A stretch of 64,000 nucleotides of DNA from Pelodera strongyloides. Taxonomy: Eukaryota > Nematoda > Chromadorea > Rhabditida > Rhabditidae. The translations under genes were made by a program, and so were the position numbers. The number at the start of each line of letters is the position of its first letter. Positions within the stretch are counted from its first letter, which is position 1. Below are positions 1 to 11,157 of this stretch, piece by piece. The notes beneath the pieces are model-generated. The model was given only the letters and a program-made list of their open reading frames with translations, was not told the DNA's origin and did no database searches. The stretch covers positions 1-64,000 of the forward strand of contig JAANDG010000344.1 of the NCBI GenBank assembly GCA_036852015.1, given 5' to 3'.

Positions 1-427
1 TTTACCTGTATCTTTAAGTCAGCTATGGGTAAACCGTACCACCAAATCAAAAGCTCTGTAACCCCCTATTGAATAAATATAAAGTTCACGCATAACCTTC
101 AACATTTTCCAACTAATTCAAATCCTCATACTCTTTAGTACTCACTACTGATCTCCATCTTCCTGCACACGTCTTTCAAGTAATCTTCCACAAACAAACT
201 TCTTAATTGCCATTGTCCACACTTCGATTTGATGTCGAAAGTACAAAACGCGGGCGGCGATACAACTTCGCGATAAGGGTTTCACAAATGCCCGTCATTA
301 ATTCAATGGCCCCAGTGTGGGCTGACTTACAAAAACATTAATGAGAACAAGACAAGCGGCACGCGCAGGTAAAGAGTTCAATTTACGCTTAGAATGTGAA
401 TGACCTCCCTTACACAATTCAAAATTG

Positions 428-498
428 CCAAGGGCCCGAGTCGAACTCGGGTTACTTGTTTCAGAGGCCAACGCGCTAGCCATTGGGCCACCCGGTCC
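428..498 (-). pseudogene. Degenerate tRNA-like sequence
   Basis: On the minus strand the sequence opens GGACCGGGTGGCCCAATGG, much like a eukaryotic tRNA-Arg acceptor, D-arm and A box. It also has a clean T arm (CCGAGTTCGACTCGG, a B box). The anticodon stem does not pair and the 3' acceptor strand does not match the 5' strand, so it is a relic or part of a SINE rather than a working tRNA. Confidence 0.5.
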
Positions 499-848
499 AA
501 TTCAAAGTCAACAGCAGTACTAAAAATATTTTATTAGCTAATAGTAAGAACGTCTCCCATACGGAGAGCGTAGCCCTTGTGTTAGTTGCTTGCTATGGCG
601 AAACATGAAGTTCTCATGCCACACAACATTAGGTAGTCTACTAAAATATAGCAAATGATAATAATTATAATAATTGATATTATTACCGATTACTAGTCCC
701 TCTCTTCTGCCTCGTTAAATCAATGCCGTCCGTCGCTTCGCTTTAGTTCAATAGGTGATTTTTGTGTGCAACGCGATCTTTATCTATTCTCTATGTGTAA
801 AGAATAAACTTCGCGCACTTGAATTCCTCTCTCACTATGTTCTCTCCA

Positions 849-849
<1 letters not shown>

Positions 850-912
<63 letters not shown>
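850..912. repeat. CT dinucleotide microsatellite
   Basis: About 60 bases of almost pure (CT)n, with two early interruptions. It lies in non-coding sequence. Confidence 0.95.
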
Positions 913-915
<3 letters not shown>

Positions 916-1346
916 AGAGAATAGGTAAGAAAATAGTGGTTACATTTTTCACTAAAATAAGAAAGCAGTTTCAAAATGAGAAATGACAGTAATTTCTCTC
1001 ATCATCAAAAGAGGTTTGTCGATTACATTCTATTTAAAAAAAAGACTTGTTCAAGAATTTTATGCTGACATTCAGATGTCGTGGGTCGGTCGATGGCCGT
1101 CTCATGCTCATGGATAAGCGACAGGACATACCACCCAGTTTCCTTTTGCGTAACCCAAAAACAGAAAAATGAGGAGTCTTTGTAGTTCTTCGTAGTTGTA
1201 CTGTAGTGAAAAGTAGCTGGACATCTCTACCCTTGCAGGTTGATTTAGGAGTTTCATCTACGACGATAGGATTGAACATTGAGACTTTAAAACTATTCAA
1301 GAATCTAATTCCCAGAGTTGTCTCAGAAAAAAAAATTAATAAACTT

Positions 1347-1525
1347 GAAGCGAACTATCGGCCGGTTTTTGGAACACATCGTGTACACTCGAATTCTTAT
1401 GCAGCATATGCACATGAACATAAATTAGAATAAAAAATCGAGCTAAATTCGAGCAACTTTGCATAAATGTGTCAGAATTGAGAGGTTTATGATGCGTTTC
1501 AAAAACCGGCCAGCATTTCGCTTTA
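1347..1525. mobile_element. AAGCGAAAT-family palindromic element, copy 1
   Basis: Left end TGAAGCGAACTATCGGCCGG, right end CCGGCCAGCATTTCGCTTTA as inverted partner. The middle has the family's TTAGAATAA and TCGAGCTAAATTCGAG palindromic core. No coding capacity, so a miniature non-autonomous DNA transposon by structure. Confidence 0.75.
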
Positions 1526-1896
1526 ATAAATAACTTCTGGAGTGAGTAATCATGGTCCCCCTCTTTTCCACTTTACCCCACTGACTGCTTTTTACAGACT
1601 AAATCTAAATCATTCCATCAAAGTGCGGATGAAATACAATCTCACGAAAGAACTCAATTAGTGGAAGATCGGTAGAAATCTTAAGATTCCCCCAAAATTT
1701 GTCCGACCCCAATTAAGATACAAATAACGCGGAATTCGTAGATAGGGCTTTTTGCGCGCGGCGAATTCGCGATTTTATCGCGTGGCGAAATCGCGCACTG
1801 GAAGCCGCGCGCCCAGGTAACAGTGAGAATGGCGGTAGATATTTGAGCGAGATAATTTTTCAATAGGAATAGGTACACATCGAAAAACATGAATAT

Positions 1897-2085
1897 AGCA
1901 CTAAAGCTGTATGACACGTGGTTTGTGAAAGCTCTGATGGCCAACTGCATCATTTCCATGCGGCAAGTAGTTTTCCATTCTGTAGCTGAATAGCACAAAG
2001 AACACTGAAATTTCCATAAAACACAAGGACATATAGTTGTTCAGCATACATTTCACAAACCACGTGTTATGCCGCTTGAAGTGAT
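1897..2085. mobile_element. Palindromic element with CACGTGGTTTGTGAAA ends
   Basis: Left end TAAAGCTGTATGACACGTGG is matched by an inverted right end CCACGTGTTATGCCGCTT. This is a sister family of the AAGCGAAAT elements: same outline, different termini. Further copies lie at 8918-9058 and 36233-36431. Confidence 0.65.
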
Positions 2086-2490
2086 TGTGCTTCTGGAGCA
2101 TGCAAGGGGTGGCTGAGAACAGTACGTTTATGTTATGGAAGTTTATAAAGCATCAGCACCTACTTACGCCACACTACAAACCTACATGAACTGGCGGGTC
2201 TTGCTGAGCCAATAATTGCAGCTAATTATCAAGATAATTATCAAATAATTATCAAGATACATAATTATCAGGAGATAATTTCACTTCCAAACAAAGACTT
2301 CCCCCTAAACTAATGGAGAAACTTGTCAACGCATTGGCTATCTTAATTGCTCTCACTCTTTACTGTGAAAATAGATGGTTATCTTTTCAATTGATTTTTC
2401 AACAATTATAAAACGCACGATTACGATTACTTATATTATTGAGCGAGGTTATGGGTTCGAGATGGGAGTAAGTTTTCTAGATTTTCATAC

Positions 2491-2663
2491 TTAAAGCGAA
2501 ATACCGGCCGATTTTTGAAACACATCGAGTACACCAGAATCCTTATGCTGCTTATGCAAATGACCATAAAAAAATCGAGCTAAATTCGAGCAAATTTGCA
2601 TAAATACGTAAGAATTCAGTTGTCCACGCTGCGTTTCAAAAACCGACCGGCTTTTAGCTTTAA
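2491..2663. mobile_element. AAGCGAAAT-family palindromic element, copy 2
   Basis: Begins TTAAAGCGAAATACCGGCCG and ends with the inverted partner ACCGACCGGCTTTTAGCTTT. It has the standard AT-rich core with TCGAGCTAAATTCGAG. Confidence 0.8.
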
Positions 2664-3137
2664 ATGTAGAGTAGTTTGGAGCTTACAAAAGTGTAACCTT
2701 ATAAGTTGCACTTCAATGAAGACTCGAAATAGTGTATCTTTGTCCAAAAAAAACTTCACTGTAATCTGACTACATATTCTACCCTACTTACTTCTTACGG
2801 TTAGGGTTAGGTCGTTTTTTATTTGAACTATATAGGCTAACTCTAAAGAAGAACCCTCCTCAAGCCCCAAAGTTTCCTTCTTATTTGTAAATAGAGACGC
2901 CCTTTACTTACTTGTCAGTAAAGAAATTACGTAACTCCGAAAGCTCGGGGATAATTTCAAATTCCTAATTTAGATGTGTGCAGATTAGGTCGTTTTTTCC
3001 ATGTGGACGGCTAAAGACGTGGCAAATTACCCTGTCAATTGGGCAATTAGACGGAGAGTGACAAGTATTCCACGTTTAAATAAAGGAAAATACATTTGGG
3101 TGAAATATATTAGGTAGTGAGTGCCTAGCAATAAGGT

Positions 3138-3329
3138 TTAAAGCGAAATACCGGACGGTTTTTGAAACGCATCGTGGACAACTGAATTCCTACGTATTTA
3201 TGCTAATTTGCGCGAATTTAGCTCGATTTTTTATTCTAATTTATGTTCATTTGCATAAGCTGCACAAGAATTCTGGTGTACACGCGTATGAGAGAAGTGT
3301 TTCAAAAACCGGCCGGTAAATCGCTTTAA
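3138..3329. mobile_element. AAGCGAAAT-family palindromic element, copy 3, in an engrailed intron
   Basis: Left end AAAGCGAAATACCGGACGG, right end CCGGCCGGTAAATCGCTTTA. It lies 77 bp beyond the last recognised engrailed exon. Confidence 0.8.
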
Positions 3330-3405
3330 CGATTGGTACATGAACCAGCCCATTATAAACACGAAAATCTGGATCAAGTTAGCATAAATAATGTTCAAAA
3401 CCAAC

Positions 3406-6400
3406 CTGAAACCAAATTTTAATTTGCGACTCGTTGAGGCCAAGCTCGTGGGCAAGTTCCTGTCTCCGTCTCTCCGTTAGGTATCTAAAGAACAATCACT
3501 TAGTTTACGTAAACGGTTTCATAAACCCTACACTACATGCGCCCGCATAAAATACAATCAACTATACATGTGCACCAAGATTATTCTCGTGTAGTGCGGT
3601 AACGTTCTGTGCAGTTGTGTTTTAGGCACAGAAGGAACCTAGCAGTGCAGAGAGCGTCATACCCTTTAAAAATTATCAATTGTAGACTTTCAAACCTGTC
3701 CAACATTATTCTCATATGTATTCTACGAATGTGCATTCTGCGTCTCTGGTACATAGTGGAACCCAAGTTGGATGCAATACATAGTAAGGCTTCAAAACGA
3801 CGTGTCACACCGCTTTAAAAACTATCAATTGTAAACTTTCAAACCTGTTATCCATGAATTGCTGCTTGAGGATATTCAGCTGTTGTGGTGTAAAAGCGGT
3901 ACGAGGTCGTTTCTCTTCCTCACTTGGTGAAGTTTGTTTACGTGGCCGTCGTTGTCGCCCGCCAACTATAAGAAGCAATTAGTGAGCAATTAATTACAGC
4001 ATTAAAATTCGCAATTAGCATAGTATACTCAACCGCCCACCAACTATAAGTACTAATTACTAATTGTTAATTACGGTAAGATAATTTGAATAGTATTTGG
4101 AATAAAATAAAATTTAGCCCTGAACCTCCCATGAGCTAAGAATTGGTTAGATTACCGTAGAGAGTAACAAGGTTTTGGCGAATTTCCTTCCAAAAATTAT
4201 ACTGTGAAAACCCCCATTCCACAATTTTACTATATTGTATCCCAACCTAAATAATTTATATACTCCATCAATACTATTTTGTATCTAGTTTATAACTTGT
4301 ATGAATTTCGTAAGAAGCTACTCAGAATAGTATAATACAAAACTCAATATAACCAAGTGCTAGGCTAATGGGGTTTGCAAGTATCCCAAAAATTCGGTGT
4401 GATTCTGTCAATACTACCGTATTTCTGCACGAAACCTGCATATATAATATGGAAAATTAAAAAAAATTCTCGTGTAGTTCCAAGATACGGTAATTTTTCA
4501 GTATACTTGCAAACCCCATAATCTACCGTCTGTCTTGCCGAATACTATACGGTATCTAGATGATCTCAATTTGCTCTCTTGTCACACATAAAGTGACAAA
4601 AGTGCAACGTTTTTTGTGACAATTTCCACCAAACTCTCGCACCAAACTGAAACTGTCAGATGGAATAGTTAACAGACCCCTGTTTTTGAGGGAAAATTCT
4701 ACGGTATATAGTCAGGAATTCAGGAAATTAGTTGCCCATAATATGCCACCATCCTCACTTATGCTTAACGTATAGTACTCTAGCTTAACGTATAGTTCTC
4801 GGATTTTATCTGCGAGAAAACAACTTACGTTACGAACTTACGTTACGTTACGAACGTTTCGAACGAACGGACGAACGAAGTTACGAACAATGAATAATGA
4901 AAGTGTATACCGTACTACAAAAGCAAATTACCGCTAACTTTTCCTGTTGATGTGTGTTTGAATTTGAGTTGTCCGTAAACTAGGCATGTGTGTGTGAGGC
5001 ATTTAAAAAATGGTTCAAACTATTAAATAAATAGTTATGTCGTTGGACACTTACAGGTGTCAGAAAGATACAAGGCCATGTAAGTAATTAATTGGTTTGA
5101 AAAGCGCCGCCAAACCCTTTTGTATAGATGCATACGGTAGACAACTATGCGCGAAATAGAAAATAAAACGAACACATAAAATTTTCACTACTATTCTTTT
5201 AGCTACAGACTTACAGACACAGAGAAGGAAAAATTTGAAATTCGAGGAAAATGTCAGAACTTGAGTTTTGAGTTTCCTAGTTTGGCGATATCTTTGGAGT
5301 AATATCAAAATTGATTTTGTAATTACAAAATAGTTGCAAATTAGGCTCCCTACAACTAAAAAGGGTACAGTATCCTAGAAGTTTAAAAAAGCCATAGGAA
5401 GGGTACATAAAGCGATAAAGCGTAAAAATTTCAAAAGATACAGTGATATGGTAACTCACAAGAAAATAGTATCCATAGTAAAAACCGGAAAAACTACAGT
5501 AATACCAGACCACGAAAAATGGTACGATATCCGTAGCGACCAATTCAAAATACAGTACCTAAATTTAAAAAAACTACAGTACCTGAAATGGGCCGATCCG
5601 AGTATCGCGTACAGAAAACCCATGCCGGATACACCGTTCTCGGATCCGACAATGAACTTATTGAGGGTATAAGCGGTTGTGTAGGTGATAGAGACAGCGA
5701 GCACAGGGAGGTAGGGTCAAAAACTGAAATAGAAGTTATCTATATGATTACAAGGTTCTTGGTACATAGGGTGACTAGGTTGGACAGGGCATGTCAGAGC
5801 GATTTGAAACGCGTCGTGGACAACTGAATTCTTACCTATTTATGCTAATTTGCTCGAATTTAGCTCGATTTTTTTATTCTAATTTATTGTCATTTGTATA
5901 GGCTGGCTAAAAATGCTGGGTGTACTCGACGTGTTTCAAAAAACGGCTTGTATTTCGCTTTAAAAACATAGAACTCACAAAATTTATTCGGCGAGATGAA
6001 ATTTGGACTCGGTGTTTGTTGAAGCTGATCTTTGGCTTGTCGTGGAGTTCCAAATTCGGGATCCAGTATATTTTCTATGGAAAAGCGAAGTTTTCGACGA
6101 TCGGCACCTAGAGACAGAAAACAAAAAAATAAGCTATAGCAAAATCAGCTATCATTCTCCAGCCCAAAACACGTAAGTAATTGAGCATGTGTAGAGTACG
6201 GCAAACGTAGAACCGAGCTGCGCGTAAAGCGAAACGTAATAATCTTCTAAGTTGCATTATCTTGAAGTAAATAATATAAGTAACGTAAGAGAGTAAGCTG
6301 CCGTACTTTTCCCTATAGAACCGCTAAAACATTACGCACACGTCTCACAATAATAAACTAGGTATCCATATCTTTGAATAAATAAGACTTACGATTTGTA

Positions 6401-6461
6401 GGTCGAAATTCGGGAGAACTCCCCGCGGATGAGCTGGCGTCCGTGTCCGCACAGCTCATTT
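3406..6461 (-). CDS. en: Engrailed-type homeobox transcription factor, 3' end missing
   Basis: Exons on the minus strand: 6461-6393, 6107-5979, 3965-3845 and 3484-3406. Splice phases agree at every junction and give 132 residues from the ATG at 6459. Residues 29-42 ([14 protein letters not shown]) are the engrailed repressor motif, the FSI-x-NIL core that recruits Groucho-type corepressors. Residues 83-132 are homeodomain positions 1-50: EKRPRTAF, then helix 3 beginning [10 protein letters not shown], with Gln50. Engrailed proteins are nuclear, bind TAAT-type sites and pattern segments and neurons. The last visible exon stops exactly after Gln50; the exon with Asn51 and the basic end was not found in the remaining 3.4 kb and probably lies outside the window. 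The protein before the homeodomain is short, as in nematode engrailed. An acceptor (TTCAG) sits 2 nt before the ATG. The introns carry inserted palindromic repeats. Family assignment is secure; start and end are less so. Confidence 0.9.
3664..3851. repeat. Direct repeat that copies an engrailed splice donor
   Basis: A segment of about 38 bp at 3664-3702 is repeated with few changes at 3814-3851. The second copy spans the real donor of the third engrailed exon (exon ends at 3845). The first copy is therefore a decoy donor inside the intron. About 110 bp of different sequence, including the CGTGTCACACCGCTTTA end of a palindromic element, separates the copies. Confidence 0.7.
4367..4519. mobile_element. 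Inverted-repeat element with ATGGGGTTTGCAAGTAT ends, copy 1
   Basis: Left end ATGGGGTTTGCAAGTAT is mirrored by ATACTTGCAAACCCCAT at the right end. The inside has no reading frame. The same element, inverted and diverged, is at 45380-45561. It lies in the large engrailed intron. Confidence 0.7.
5799..5963. mobile_element. AAGCGAAAT-family palindromic element, copy 4
   Basis: The 5' terminus is missing (starts near TTTGAAACGCGTCGTGG). The right end AAACGGCTTGTATTTCGCTT is intact. It lies 16 bp beyond the donor of the engrailed exon carrying the repressor motif. Confidence 0.75.
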
Positions 6462-6998
6462 CTGAACGAAATTTGATTAATAAATTTGTTTCCAACGATC
6501 TAACCACAATCTAGATGAACGGGAACTACATATTACAGATGTTTCACGGGAAAAAGTGCACCCGAAAGAAAACCAAACAACAAGTAGCATAAAGAAAAGC
6601 GGACAGATTCATACATAGTGAACTAATTGCGAGGTGCTTGTGACAAAATATCAAACAATAAATGCAGTTTTTTCTAATATCAATCATCACCGCGTGATTC
6701 CCTCTAGACAGTTTGAAGTCTAAGAGTCTAAAGGGGTTCGACAGTGTTGTATAAAGGGAAAATGTAGAGAATGTTTGTAAAAAAGAATTGGATATACTCT
6801 TTGTCTTGAGCATAATACGCAGATAGTTAAGATACTACTTCACGTGGAGAAAATCAGTATTCCGAAGAGCTAATTGCCTACTCTAAGCCGATAAAAATCA
6901 CATAACGCAAATACAATACCATACATCAAACAGCGAAGAGGTGTTTCACAATTATCAAGTCACACCCCCGGTTGACCATATCGAGTATTTTAAAGAGC

Positions 6999-7158
6999 TA
7001 AAGCGAAATAACAGTCGGTTTTGAAACATATGACATTCACATATGTTGCATGCAAATTAATATAATTAGAGTAAAAAATCGCACAGTATTTGCATACACT
7101 ACATGGGAATAGACTTTCAAAGTACGTTTCAAAAACCGGCTGTTGTACACCGCTTTAA
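6999..7158. mobile_element. AAGCGAAAT-family palindromic element, copy 5 (variant core)
   Basis: Termini TAAAGCGAAATAACAGTCGG and AACCGGCTGTTGTACACCGC. The core differs from the main subfamily (it has ACATATG...TATAATTAG) and resembles the copy at 14036-14201. Confidence 0.7.
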
Positions 7159-7879
7159 ATAAAATGCATAACCAATCAAGAAAAATGCATAATCAATCAA
7201 AAACGAAAATAGGAGCATAAAAAAAATAAATTAGATTTTTCTAATTTCAATCATCACCGCGTGATTTCACTAAGAAATCATATGAGGGAAAGGGTGGCAA
7301 AACAAGTTCCCACGAGCCCCGCCCACCTGGGTAACTCCGCCCCCTCTTGCATATCGACAGTGACCGTAACCAGTGAGAGAGGAGAGCCACGCCCCTTTTG
7401 TGATAATACGATAATCAGTGGAAGATTGATTATCACGATCAGTAAGCTACTGTAGTCCAAATAACCTCTTAGGATAATACAATAATCAGTGGGAAGACTA
7501 TCACTGAGCATAGAATAAATAAAACTAGAAGGGGAATTCTTGGTTACTTTCATGATTAGACTAATCAATGGCTTATAAATACTTAAATGTCATGAACCGT
7601 AATTTACAATGTATAACTTCGTTCCTATGCATATTTACCTGAAATTAGTAGAACAATTACGCTCCTGCATTACAAACTACAATCATTACCGTAATATATA
7701 GTTTATCGGTCATTACTGTAGTTTATAGTTTATTTGATATTATTGTTTCCCACAATAACAAGCGCTCTTCAAGCTTCCCATATAACGCCTCTTCTTTTAT
7801 TGTCAAATTATCCGGTCATCCGTGTAATTTGCCTAATTGACTCTACTAAGCGATGCACGCACCCGCGGTTGTCAATTGG

Positions 7880-7992
7880 ACTCTCTCTCTCTCTCTCCCT
7901 TCATATTACTCTTTCTTTCTCTCTCTCTACATCTCTCTCTCTCTATCTTTCTCGCTTTCTCTCCCCATCTCGCTCTCCCTCCTCTCTATCTC
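7880..7992. repeat. Imperfect CT-rich microsatellite
   Basis: Interrupted (CT)n and (CCT)n tract with TTTCT insertions. The open frames through it are low-complexity artefacts. Confidence 0.85.
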
Positions 7993-8314
7993 ATCACAGT
8001 ATCGGCTTCAGATCCCTTACCGACACGAAACTAATTAAAGCCAATTAAAGCCAAATTGCCGACAGATTTGGGTCCATAATCTAAGGACCCAAGGACCCAA
8101 AATGGACACACTGTCTATTGAAACATGTAAATTACGAATGAAAGCTGACTGTGGTTCTGTGTTTTGTCTCTGTCTTTCTTGCCTTTCTAAGGAAACCTGA
8201 GTATTTACAAACAAGGACATTTTCGATGCAAACTAGTGCTAACTTGCTAACTACCAAGAAAGAGACAGTAAACGGCGAGGAAGCAATTACCACACGTTTG
8301 CAATTCACCAACCA

Positions 8315-8396
8315 TGATATGGCCGAGTGGTCTAAGGCGCTGATCAGATATCGGCTGTCACCGACATGTCGGAAAGTTCGATTCCTGTCATCTCCT
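8315..8396 (+). pseudogene. Degenerate tRNA-Leu-like sequence
   Basis: An A box (TGGCCGAGTGGTCTAAGGCG) and a B box (AGTTCGATTCC) have the class II tRNA-Leu look, but the acceptor and anticodon stems do not fold. A tRNA relic or SINE head is likely. Confidence 0.5.
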
Positions 8397-8667
8397 TGTG
8401 TCTTGCAAGGCTCTATTCAGAACTCCCCCTGATATCCCATGAAAATTCCCGTACTATGCGTAAACGGGACCCTGAATTCTAGTTTATTAAATCTGTGTGG
8501 TGTGAAGGATGCATGTGTGAGCACAGTGATACTCATAAAATATAAAATAAAAGTTCATTTTTGAGGGGAAACCAAGTGCGTCCTACCGTACCAGCTCGAC
8601 TCGGTAAAAAAAATCAAAAACCTCCCCCTTATTAGGCAATCGAATAAAATAAAAGCAAGGATCTTAC

Positions 8668-8777
8668 CTGACACCATTACTTCCCAGTATCAAAGGCATG
8701 CAATCTCCGCTTCCACTTGCCGTTAACAACCCTTCGCTAACGACTTTTCCTTCAGTTCGTCTATCCATAGCGGCGTT
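8668..8777 (-). CDS. Possible first coding exon of an unidentified gene
   Basis: A single open segment on the minus strand: acceptor ATTAG, 9 nt, then ATG at 8768, 33 codons, and a strong donor CAG|GTAAGA after 8668. The acceptor-to-ATG spacing is the same as in the well-supported genes of this window, which is the main support. The peptide begins MDRRTEGKVVSEGLL and matches no family I know. It could lead into engrailed, but the strong donor gives the wrong phase; a weaker donor 10 nt earlier (A|GTAATG) would restore it. Otherwise the following exon is unidentified. Confidence 0.3.
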
Positions 8778-8917
8778 CTAATTATGGTCATTTTAGATTT
8801 GCGTTGATAGCGGCCCACCATAAAGGTGTAAGGGAGATACGAGGGCGGTATCCGAGTCACAGCGCTGGGTGCTCCTGTGGGAATTTGCATATCCTATGTA
8901 ACCAGAACCTCGGTAAT

Positions 8918-9058
8918 TAAAGCGGTCAGGCACGTGGTTTTGACACTTGAGCTAGACAAATTTTTTCACACGTTCCTCATTCTATATCGGAAATACCAAT
9001 AAGAGCAGGAATTTGCATAAAAACGTTTCGCAAACCACATATCACACCGCTTTAAAAC
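8918..9058. mobile_element. Palindromic element, CACGTGGTTT-end family
   Basis: Left end TTAAAGCGGTCAGGCACGTG, right end CGCAAACCACATATCACACC then GCTTTAA. Related to the elements at 1897-2085 and 36233-36431. Confidence 0.65.
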
Positions 9059-9641
9059 ATGTCGATTAAGAGTCCGTTACTTTATTTATAGTCTCTGGGT
9101 ATAGGGTAGAGGTATTATGTATACATTAAAGAATAAATCTAACTACCACAATAAGAAGACCCTAGATTAGGCATATTGTTAGGTCCCTAATAAGTTTCCG
9201 ATAGAAAGTTTCCTTGCCATGCATTGATTGAAAATACCCAACTGTCCCATATTTACGCTAATTCATTACATGCTAATTACAAGTTGCACCCGTAATCCTC
9301 ATAAGGCGGCTCCGGTCTTATCTCCTTGGCTAGATCTTGTACCAAGTACAGTACACATCCATCAAAGTCTCTCGTACACCCACACTCCCTCCTCCCCCTC
9401 TAACTCTTATCACCAACTCGTCTAACCTTGTATACGACTCCATGCTAATTAGCGGTCTGAGTAATCTGTAATCTGAAGACATCTACCTACCTTCTAAACG
9501 CTGTACAAGGTAGGGAGTGAAGCGAGGGAGAGGTTCTGAGAGGAGTCAGGTAGACCAGAAACAATACAATCCCTCTAATTTATTAATTTAGAAACCATAT
9601 ATGACACTTCCAAGAATTTCCGATAACAGGTAACAAAATTT

Positions 9642-9867
9642 ATAGAGTATTTGTGTTACACTTTCGCGCGAATTCGCCGCGAAAGTACCATCCAAGTTGA
9701 CTTTTCCATTTTCGCGCAGTTTTACATTAGGTGTATGCAAAACACGCCGCAGGTGTATGTAAATTTCTTACTGTATGTAAAATTCGAGTAGTTTCCCACT
9801 ATAGAAACTGCAATAACATGGATGATACTTTCGCATGCGAAAGTGCGCGAAAACTTAAATACTCTAT
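9642..9867. repeat. Inverted repeat with CG-rich hairpins
   Basis: TAGAGTATTTGTGTTACACT at the left is mirrored imperfectly by AAACTTAAATACTCTA at the right. Each arm ends in a TTTCGCGCG-type hairpin. Probably a decayed foldback element. Confidence 0.5.
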
Positions 9868-10172
9868 TAGCGTCCGTCCTCTCTGCCGGTCGGCGTGAAC
9901 TTACATCGTCGAGTACGCGTAGATGGAACACCATCAGCAGCAATATATACACGTCTAACTTTTTGTTTTGTTTTTCTTATAAACGTTTGCCTTCTGTACT
10001 ATACACTACAAAAAATACCAGCATTGATAATAAATTTATACACACAGGACCAAAACACAGAAAAATCATATATAAAACATGATACATGCGAATCCAAGTA
10101 AAAGAATCAAAAAATCAGGAGAACGTGAATATAAAACTCGAGACCAATAAAAAGTGAATAGACAAAGCTCAC

Positions 10173-10343
10173 TAAAGCGAAATACCGGCCGGTTTTTGAA
10201 ACACATCGAGTACTCCAGATTTTTATGCAGCTTATGCAAATGAACATAAATTAGAATAAAAAAATCGAGTTAAATTCGAGCCAAAATAGGCAAGAATTCA
10301 GCTGTTCACGATGCGTTTCAAAAACCGGCTGGCATTTCGCTTT
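10173..10343. mobile_element. AAGCGAAAT-family palindromic element, copy 6
   Basis: Flanked by TA on both sides (CAC-TA-AAGCGAAAT at the left, ATTTCGCTT-TA-ATG at the right), the clearest case for a TA target duplication in this family. Confidence 0.85.
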
Positions 10344-10740
10344 AATGAAGTTATACGTGATCGTCCTTCATTATTCTTCATTATGCTAGCAAAAGCTAGT
10401 AGCCGTCCAAGGTACTTTTGTGATTGCAATTTCACACGTGTAATGGCAGAACACAAAGTTGAACAAAAAAAGCATGAGACCAATTATTGTACTGATTGTG
10501 AACACTAGACGATTCAAGTATAAGGCACGAATAACCGAAACATAAGACATAAGGTAGAAGAAGTAGGACATGTTTCAAAACGATAATACTCTAGTAAGCT
10601 AACACATTATGCTTGATTGATCTAATTGGAAAACCTGCCTCTCATTGATAAGGAATTACAAATATCTCCAGTGTGTCTGACTTTCAACTCAAAAAACCTC
10701 ACAAAAAGATGTGTTTGGACGAAGGCACACAAAGATAATG

Positions 10741-10924
10741 TAAAGCGGCATAACATCCGGGTTTTGAAGCTGATTTTGAATAACCCCGTTTTCATGCATC
10801 AAATCAAATGAGTATGCTTAGAATAAAAAAACGAGCTCAATTCGAGCTCACATAGCACCAAGTCGGCTGGAATGAAGAAGATGTCCAAGCATACTTTTCA
10901 AAAACCGGCCGTTATGGCGCTTTA
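10741..10924. mobile_element. AAGCG-family palindromic element, copy 7 (variant ends)
   Basis: Left end TAAAGCGGCATAACATCCGG, right end CCGGCCGTTATGGCGCTTTA. The core keeps the AGAATAAAAAA and TTCGAGCT motifs. Confidence 0.75.
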
Positions 10925-11157
10925 CCATCTCGTACATTTTGCAATAATCAACAACTTGACAAAAAAATCTTGGGCTATGGTTATCTTCCATTTACGCGTG
11001 CGTATATTGGAAATAGCTACTAAATATAAAACACTACTACTACTACTAACCGCAATGAACTTGTGAAAAACGCAAAAAAGGGGATCACCGTAAGTATGGA
11101 GATCAAACAACAAACTACAGTAACCCACTTCAAACACCAAACTACAGTTATCAATTC

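Larger units (their letters stand above)
1..3405. other. Region downstream of the last visible engrailed exon
   Basis: I see no convincing exon here. It should be either the final engrailed intron or sequence beyond the gene. It holds a tRNA-like relic, a CT microsatellite, and four palindromic elements described separately. No sequence encoding the expected NKRAK end of the homeodomain next to an acceptor was found. Confidence 0.5.
6462..8667. other. Non-coding region upstream of engrailed
   Basis: I see no gene. It holds one palindromic element, a CT-rich tract and a tRNA-like relic. A promoter for engrailed would be expected here, but no motif can be assigned with confidence. The leading acceptor of engrailed borders it on the left. 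Confidence 0.4.
8778..11157. other. Non-coding repeat-rich stretch
   Basis: I see no supported exon. It contains three palindromic elements and a CG-rich inverted repeat described separately. Confidence 0.4.

Noticed and set aside
780..974. Arg-Glu repeat peptide on the minus strand
   Set aside because: Translation of the CT microsatellite.
1206..1433. 75-codon plus-strand frame
   Set aside because: Runs into a palindromic element and has no family resemblance or splice support.
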